DNA from: an uncultured Collinsella sp.
GTDB taxonomy: Bacteria; Actinomycetota; Coriobacteriia; Coriobacteriales; Coriobacteriaceae
Reading direction: 5' to 3'
DNA: 9,667 bases
Assembly (NCBI GenBank): GCA_900547505.1
Contig: URGY01000059.1
Span: 1-9,667 of the forward strand
Shown here piece by piece: positions 5,408 through 9,667 of the stretch (positions within the stretch are counted from its first letter, which is position 1; each line of letters begins with the position of its first letter). A model generated the notes under the pieces. The model ran no database searches. It worked only from the letters and a program-made list of their open reading frames with translations, and was not told where the DNA came from. The position numbers and the translations under genes are program-made.

Positions 5408-8185
5408 TTGGCGCGCGGATCTGCACAAAACGCCAAAGGCAATAAGGCCAACAACCAACCGGCATCTGCTAAGGGTGCCGGTTCCCATCTGCGTGCCAAT
5501 AAGGGCCACGAGTCCGAGTTCGATGATTTCGAGCCCTTGGTCGAGCCCTCGGCCAACCGCGATATCGCCGGCGTGGTCATTGCCGTTTTGGCGATTGCGT
5601 CCTTTATTGCCGTGATTTCGCCGGCGACTGCGCCCGTTACGGCTGCGGTTGCCGGTTTCTACCACTTGGGCTTTGGTCTGGGCGCCTACGTGCTGCCGAT
5701 CGTCATTTTGCTGTTTGCCGCCACGCTCTTTTTAGGCGAGGACTCGCCGCTCAACGCGCGCTCTGTTGCGGGCGGCGCCGTGGTCTTTATCGCCGTCGTC
5801 TCCATTCTTTCGTTGATGGTGCCAGGTACGAGCGACTCGTGCGACCTTATGTTCACGCCGCAAAATCTGTCCGCCTCGGGTGGCTACATTGGTGCGTTTA
5901 TTGCGAGTGCGCTGCAGAATGCCCTGGGTAAGCCTATCGCGATGGTGGTCCTGTTGGGCCTTGTCGTCGTGGGCCTGGTCATCATCGGCTTTTCGGTGGG
6001 CGGCGTTTTGCGCTCTGCTCGCGACCGTGCGGCCGATTTTGCCGAGCGCCGTCGTGCCGATGTTAACGCGAGTCCGTGGGGTGACGATGAGGCCCTGTCG
6101 GTGCCCGGCGTTGCCCGTCCTCACCTGAGCATTCTTCGTCAAAAGGGCTCCGATGCTGCCGTGACCACGGTCATGGGCAACGATGTGGACCCGGTTTTGG
6201 ACGATGACGACGAGGACGAGGATCCGTTTGTCGACGTGTCCGATGCCGTGGAAGCTGAGCGCGCTAAGACGACGCTGTTGCCGCGCCGCCATGCCAAGAA
6301 GGGCAAGGCTGCGCCCAAACTCAATACGAGTGAGCCCGACCCGTCTTGGTCCGAGAGCGAGATTGAGCTCACCGAGGGCGATGACGAGGACGACGAGGCT
6401 CCGATTGAGACCGCAAAGACAACTTTGCTGCCGCGTCGCCATGCAAAGCGCGACCAGGTAACCGGTCAGCTTTCGATGGAAGACGACCCCGATAAGATCG
6501 ACGAGTCCGAGCCGCCGTTTGCCGTGAATCCTGTCTCGGCAGCACCTCAGATCCCCGACTTCTTGAAGCATCCCAAGGTTGCCGATGCGCCTGCCTTGAG
6601 TGCTGTCGAATCGGCTGCGGCTAGCGATGGGGGAGCGGACGGCGGCGCCGCAGATAACGAGGGCGAAGAAGAGGACGGCCTCAAACTTCCGCCACTTGAG
6701 ATTCTGCATGCCAACCCGCAGTCGGCTTCCTCCGCGTCTTCTGACAAGGAGCTGGAACAGACTGCCGAGTCGCTTCAGTCCACCTTGCTGGAGTTTGGTC
6801 GTAGTGCCCGCGTGGTCGGCTGGATCGCCGGCCCCACGGTGACGACCTTTAAGCTGCAACCTGGCGAGGGCGAGCGCGTGAGCAAGATTTCGAGCCTCGA
6901 GGACGATATCGCGCTATCGCTTGCTGCCCAGTCGGTGCGTATCTTTGCCCCGATCCCCGGCACCTCGCTTGTGGGTATCGAGATCCCCAATCGCAAGCGC
7001 CAGAACGTCAACCTGGGCGACGTGCTTCCCTATGTGAAGGGCGGTCCGCTCGAGCTCGCCATCGGTCGAGATGCCGAGGGTACGCCGGTCGTCGCCGACC
7101 TTGCCAAGATGCCCCACCTGCTGATCGCCGGTACCACGGGTTCCGGTAAGTCGGTCATGATCAACTCCATCATCACGACCTTGCTCATGCGCGCCCTTCC
7201 CGAGGACGTTCGCCTGATCATGGTCGACCCCAAGCGCGTCGAGCTTGCGGGCTATAACGGTCTGCCGCATCTTTACGTGCCTGTAGTGACCGAGCCCAAG
7301 CAGGCCGCGAGCGCTCTGCAATGGGCCGTGTCCGAGATGGAGCGTCGCCTGAAGGTCTTCGAGCGTCTTAACGTGCGTAAGATCTCGACCTACAACGAAA
7401 AGCAGGCCGCCGGCGAGTTTGAGCATTACGACAATCCGCCGCAAAAGATGCCCTACCTGGTCATCATCATTGACGAGCTCTCGGACCTGATGATGGTCGC
7501 CGGTAAGGATGTCGAGGCCTCGATCGTACGTATCGCCCAGCTGGGCCGTGCCGCCGGTATTCATCTTATCGTGGCCACGCAGCGCCCCAGTTCCAATGTG
7601 GTGACGGGCCTTATCAAGGCCAACATCACCAACCGCATCGCCTTTAACGTCGCCACGGGCATCGACTCGCGCGTCATCATCGACCAGGTGGGTGCCGAAA
7701 AGCTCACCGGTTTGGGCGACATGCTGTTCTCCAAGGTCGACTGGGGCAAGCCCCGCCGTATCCAGGGCTGCTTTGTCTCGGACGACGAGATCAACGAGAT
7801 CGTCGAGTTCGTTAAGTCGCAAAGCGAGCCCGACTACCATGAGGAGATTCTCTCTGCCGTGGCGCCCGCTTCCATGTCCATGGCTGGTGGCGGCATTGTT
7901 CGCACGGGCGTTGCCGAGCCGCAAGATGACGACCCGCTTATCTGGGAGGCCGCCCATATTGTGGTGGAATCGCAGCTGGGCTCCACATCTGGGCTGCAAC
8001 GCCGCCTCAAGGTTGGCTATGCGCGCGCCGGGCGTATTATGGACATGCTGGAAGAAAAGGGTGTCGTCGGCCCGCCCGATGGTTCCAAGCCGCGCGAGGT
8101 CCTGCTGGACGAGGAGGGGCTCGCCGCGTTGGAGTCTGTCGACGCCGAGATGGCACGTGAAGATCGTGAGTTTGGAGGATTCTGA
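5408..8185 (+). CDS. ftsK: DNA translocase FtsK/SpoIIIE
   Basis: Membrane-anchored, ATP-driven double-stranded DNA pump that clears chromosome termini from the closing division septum. The 925 residues divide into a short basic N-terminus, four hydrophobic helices (about 53-71, 92-110, 121-139 and 177-200), a disordered acidic linker (about 205-440), the alpha/beta motor domain and a winged-helix gamma domain (about 850-905). The motor carries Walker A GTTGSGKS (575-582), Walker B with D689-E690 in VIIIDELSD, and TQRPS (734-738). The gamma domain, which in this family reads the polarity sequences KOPS/SRS, shows SQLGSTSGLQRRLKVGYARA. Translation starts with TTG, one base after the rnj stop. 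The linker contains an exact 12-residue peptide repeat. The stop overlaps the next gene. Size lies between SpoIIIE and E. coli FtsK. Confidence 0.97.
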   Translation: MARGSAQNAKGNKANNQPASAKGAGSHLRANKGHESEFDDFEPLVEPSANRDIAGVVIAVLAIASFIAVISPATAPVTAAVAGFYHLGFGLGAYVLPIVILLFAATLFLGEDSPLNARSVAGGAVVFIAVVSILSLMVPGTSDSCDLMFTPQNLSASGGYIGAFIASALQNALGKPIAMVVLLGLVVVGLVIIGFSVGGVLRSARDRAADFAERRRADVNASPWGDDEALSVPGVARPHLSILRQKGSDAAVTTVMGNDVDPVLDDDDEDEDPFVDVSDAVEAERAKTTLLPRRHAKKGKAAPKLNTSEPDPSWSESEIELTEGDDEDDEAPIETAKTTLLPRRHAKRDQVTGQLSMEDDPDKIDESEPPFAVNPVSAAPQIPDFLKHPKVADAPALSAVESAAASDGGADGGAADNEGEEEDGLKLPPLEILHANPQSASSASSDKELEQTAESLQSTLLEFGRSARVVGWIAGPTVTTFKLQPGEGERVSKISSLEDDIALSLAAQSVRIFAPIPGTSLVGIEIPNRKRQNVNLGDVLPYVKGGPLELAIGRDAEGTPVVADLAKMPHLLIAGTTGSGKSVMINSIITTLLMRALPEDVRLIMVDPKRVELAGYNGLPHLYVPVVTEPKQAASALQWAVSEMERRLKVFERLNVRKISTYNEKQAAGEFEHYDNPPQKMPYLVIIIDELSDLMMVAGKDVEASIVRIAQLGRAAGIHLIVATQRPSSNVVTGLIKANITNRIAFNVATGIDSRVIIDQVGAEKLTGLGDMLFSKVDWGKPRRIQGCFVSDDEINEIVEFVKSQSEPDYHEEILSAVAPASMSMAGGGIVRTGVAEPQDDDPLIWEAAHIVVESQLGSTSGLQRRLKVGYARAGRIMDMLEEKGVVGPPDGSKPREVLLDEEGLAALESVDAEMAREDREFGGF
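6263..6448 (+). repeat. Duplicated AKTTLLPRRHAK motif in the FtsK linker
   Basis: Residues 286-297 (6263-6298) and 336-347 (6413-6448) of FtsK are the identical 12-residue peptide, each shortly after an acidic run (DDDDEDED at 265-272; DDEDDE at 325-330). Seven of the twelve codons differ between copies, all synonymously. This argues for selection on the peptide rather than a very recent DNA duplication. Both lie in an otherwise low-complexity linker. No known function is recognised; a docking motif is a guess. Confidence 0.85.
8174..8178 (+). promoter_or_regulatory. Ribosome-binding site of the RodZ-like gene
   Basis: GGAGG inside the end of ftsK lies six bases before ATG 8185. With the TGATG overlap of stop and start, it indicates translational coupling and supports this start over the internal ATG at 8206. 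Confidence 0.8.
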
Positions 8186-9618
8186 TGGCTGCACGCTTTG
8201 GTGACATGCTGCTCGAGCAGCGTCGCCGGATGGGCCTTTCCATCCAGCAGGTCGCCAACACCATCAAAATCAGGCCGCAGATCATCGAGTTTTTCGAGAC
8301 CGGTAACTTTGCATCGATGCCCCCGCGCGGCTATGCGCAGGGCATGATTTCGAGCTATGCTCGCTTTTTGGGGCTTAACCCGCGCGAGGTCGTCAACGCT
8401 TATTTTGATGACCTCATGGCATATGAACGCGAGACCTCGCAGCAGGGCGGTCGTTTTCAGGATGCTGCCGGCTACGTTAACTCGCGTTCGTCGGTCGATA
8501 ACGGACGCTTTCTGATGGTTCAGGGTGGTCGCTCGACCCGCTATGGACAGCGTCCTCAGCAGGCCGGTTATATTACCGAGACGGGTTCGGGCGAGGAGAT
8601 TCGCTCACAGCGTGACCGGTTCCGCAGTACGCCGATGCCCGAGGACCGTGCACTTCCCGCTGCCCGAGGCGTGGCGCGTGACCCTCGTGCCGGCTACGGC
8701 GACGGCGGCTATTCCGATCGCGGTTACCGTGGTGCCTCTACGGGACGCTCTCGCGGTGGCTATGCGGATGCCGATACCACGCAGGTGACGCCGCGTCTTC
8801 GCTCTCAATCACAGCCGTATGGCCAGCGCTCTTCGGCTCCGCGTTCGGGCCAGCGTGGCTATCAAGGCCGCGGTGAACTTGCGCCCCGCTCGGGTCAGCG
8901 CAGCCTTCAGGGCCAGGGTGGCTATCGCGGCCGTTCCGATAGCAATCGTGGTCGTATGCCTCAGGGAGGCGGCCGCAGCAGTTCCAGTCGTGGACGCGGC
9001 GGATCACGTACTCCTCAAAACACCGGGCTCGATCCGCGTATCGTCTACACCGGCATCGGCGCCGTTGCGCTGCTGTTGATTGTGCTCATCGTGGTGCTTC
9101 TGCGCGGCTGCGCATCTTCGGCGCCCGAGACCACGCCCGAGACGCCCACTGCCACCAAGACGACGACCAAGAAGTCTTCTAAGAAGACCGAAACGGTCGA
9201 CGAGGACGAAGATACCGATGATGCGACGGATGGGTCGACCGATTCGGACGCCACCAAGACGGCCAAGAAGGAAGAGAACGAGGTCACGAAGGTCAAAGTC
9301 TCCGTTGCCAAGGGAAAGACCGCGTGGATTGAGGTCAAGGTCGACGGCAAGTCGGTCTATGGCGCCCAGGCGACTGGCCCCTTTGAGCAGGAGTACACGC
9401 CCGAGTCCTCGATCGAGATCACCACATCCAAGCCTTCCGATGTCACCGTTACCAAGAACGGCGAAAAGGTCCGTTACGATACCAAGACCTCGGGCGTTGC
9501 GCGTGTGACGATCACCGTTCCCAAGAAGGAAACGACTGATTCCGAGAATGGTGAAAGATCTGATGGTACCGACACCACCGATGGTACCGATACCACCGAC
9601 GGTACCGATGCCCAGTCC
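8185..9618 (+). CDS. RodZ-like HTH transmembrane protein, 3'-truncated by contig end
   Basis: Predicted membrane protein of the RodZ/YmfM type, which couples the cytoskeletal or cell-wall elongation machinery to the membrane. The 478 genomic codons encode an N-terminal XRE-like HTH domain (about 1-75) with the RodZ hallmark YAQGMISSYARFLGL (50-64), a very long arginine/glycine/glutamine/serine-rich linker (about 85-282), one membrane helix (about 286-306, followed by RGC), a Lys/Thr then acidic linker (310-365), and a beta-rich C-terminal domain resembling DUF4115 (about 366-446). A repetitive Asp-Gly-Thr tail follows. No stop codon is reached: after codon 478 the frame enters adapter sequence and continues to the window end, so the true C-terminus is missing. 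The start overlaps the ftsK stop by one base. In related genomes pgsA, cinA and recA often follow; here that is beyond the break. Confidence 0.88.
9562..9609 (+). repeat. 18-bp tandem repeat encoding DGTDTT
   Basis: Two complete units (9562-9579 and 9580-9597) and a partial third (9598-9609) encode DGTDTT, DGTDTT, DGTD. The two full copies differ by one base (GAC versus GAT). The array lies at the C-terminal tail of the RodZ-like protein, directly before the adapter junction. Such arrays vary in copy number and hamper short-read assembly, which may explain why the contig ends here. Confidence 0.85.
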
Positions 9619-9667
9619 CTGTCTCTTATACACATCTCCGAGCCCACGAGACTACGCTGCATCTCGT
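9619..9667. other. Nextera/Illumina adapter contamination (non-genomic)
   Basis: Bases 9619-9637 are CTGTCTCTTATACACATCT, the 19-bp Tn5 mosaic end. They are followed by CCGAGCCCACGAGAC (9638-9652, rest of the Nextera read-2 adapter), the octamer TACGCTGC (9653-9660, in the i7 index position; from memory it matches Nextera index N721) and ATCTCGT (9661-9667, start of the reverse-complemented P7 sequence). Order and orientation are exactly those of read-through into the adapter. Genomic sequence ends at about 9618. Confidence 0.98.

Noticed and set aside
4387..5580. 397-codon open frame on the minus strand, antisense to rnj
   Set aside because: It mirrors the codon periodicity of a G+C-rich gene, has no recognisable domain or ribosome-binding site, and overlaps a certain gene.
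5732..6859. 375-codon open frame on the minus strand, antisense to the FtsK membrane and linker part
   Set aside because: Shadow frame with no motifs; the sense frame encodes a clear FtsK.
6914..8194. 426-codon open frame on the minus strand, antisense to ftsK
   Set aside because: Same cause: a shadow of the conserved FtsK motor domain, with a composition rich in His, Gly and Arg unlike a real protein.
9004..9633. Minus-strand open frame beginning MYKRQ
   Set aside because: Its start codon lies in adapter sequence and the rest is antisense to the RodZ-like gene.

Overview
The window is a stretch of core bacterial chromosome with moderately high G+C. All genes lie on the + strand. Gene content and order (ribonuclease J, then FtsK/SpoIIIE translocase, then a RodZ-like membrane protein) match the actinobacterial arrangement. 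The protein style suggests Coriobacteriia, possibly Collinsella. This assignment is an inference from recognition; no search was run.

Left part (1-3105): a HAD-superfamily phosphatase of the Cof type, open to the left edge; a trans-polyprenyl diphosphate synthase; and a protein with two peptidoglycan-binding repeats followed by a domain that looks like an N-acetylmuramoyl-L-alanine amidase fold without its metal-binding histidines. Middle part (3084-3735): a promoter candidate, a complete tRNA-Gln(UUG), a strong intrinsic terminator, then about 470 bases without a credible gene. That gap holds a minus-strand tRNA T-arm look-alike and several GC-rich stem-loops, and ends at the start of ribonuclease J.

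Right part (3736-9618): a tightly packed cluster of ribonuclease J (556 aa), FtsK (925 aa, TTG start one base after the rnj stop) and a RodZ-like protein (start overlapping the ftsK stop by one base). Both downstream genes have a GGAGG ribosome-binding site inside the preceding gene, so the three are probably co-transcribed and translationally coupled. They would link RNA turnover, chromosome translocation at the septum and cell-shape control.

The last 49 bases (9619-9667) are not genomic. They read as the Tn5 mosaic end, the Nextera read-2 adapter, an 8-base index and the start of the Illumina P7 sequence. The RodZ-like gene is therefore cut by the end of the assembled insert, and any protein predicted across the junction is chimeric.

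No defence system, CRISPR array, insertion sequence or prophage gene is visible. The points most worth following are the possible pseudo-amidase, the repeated peptide in the FtsK linker, the RG-rich linker of the RodZ-like protein, the structured gap before rnj, and the adapter contamination.
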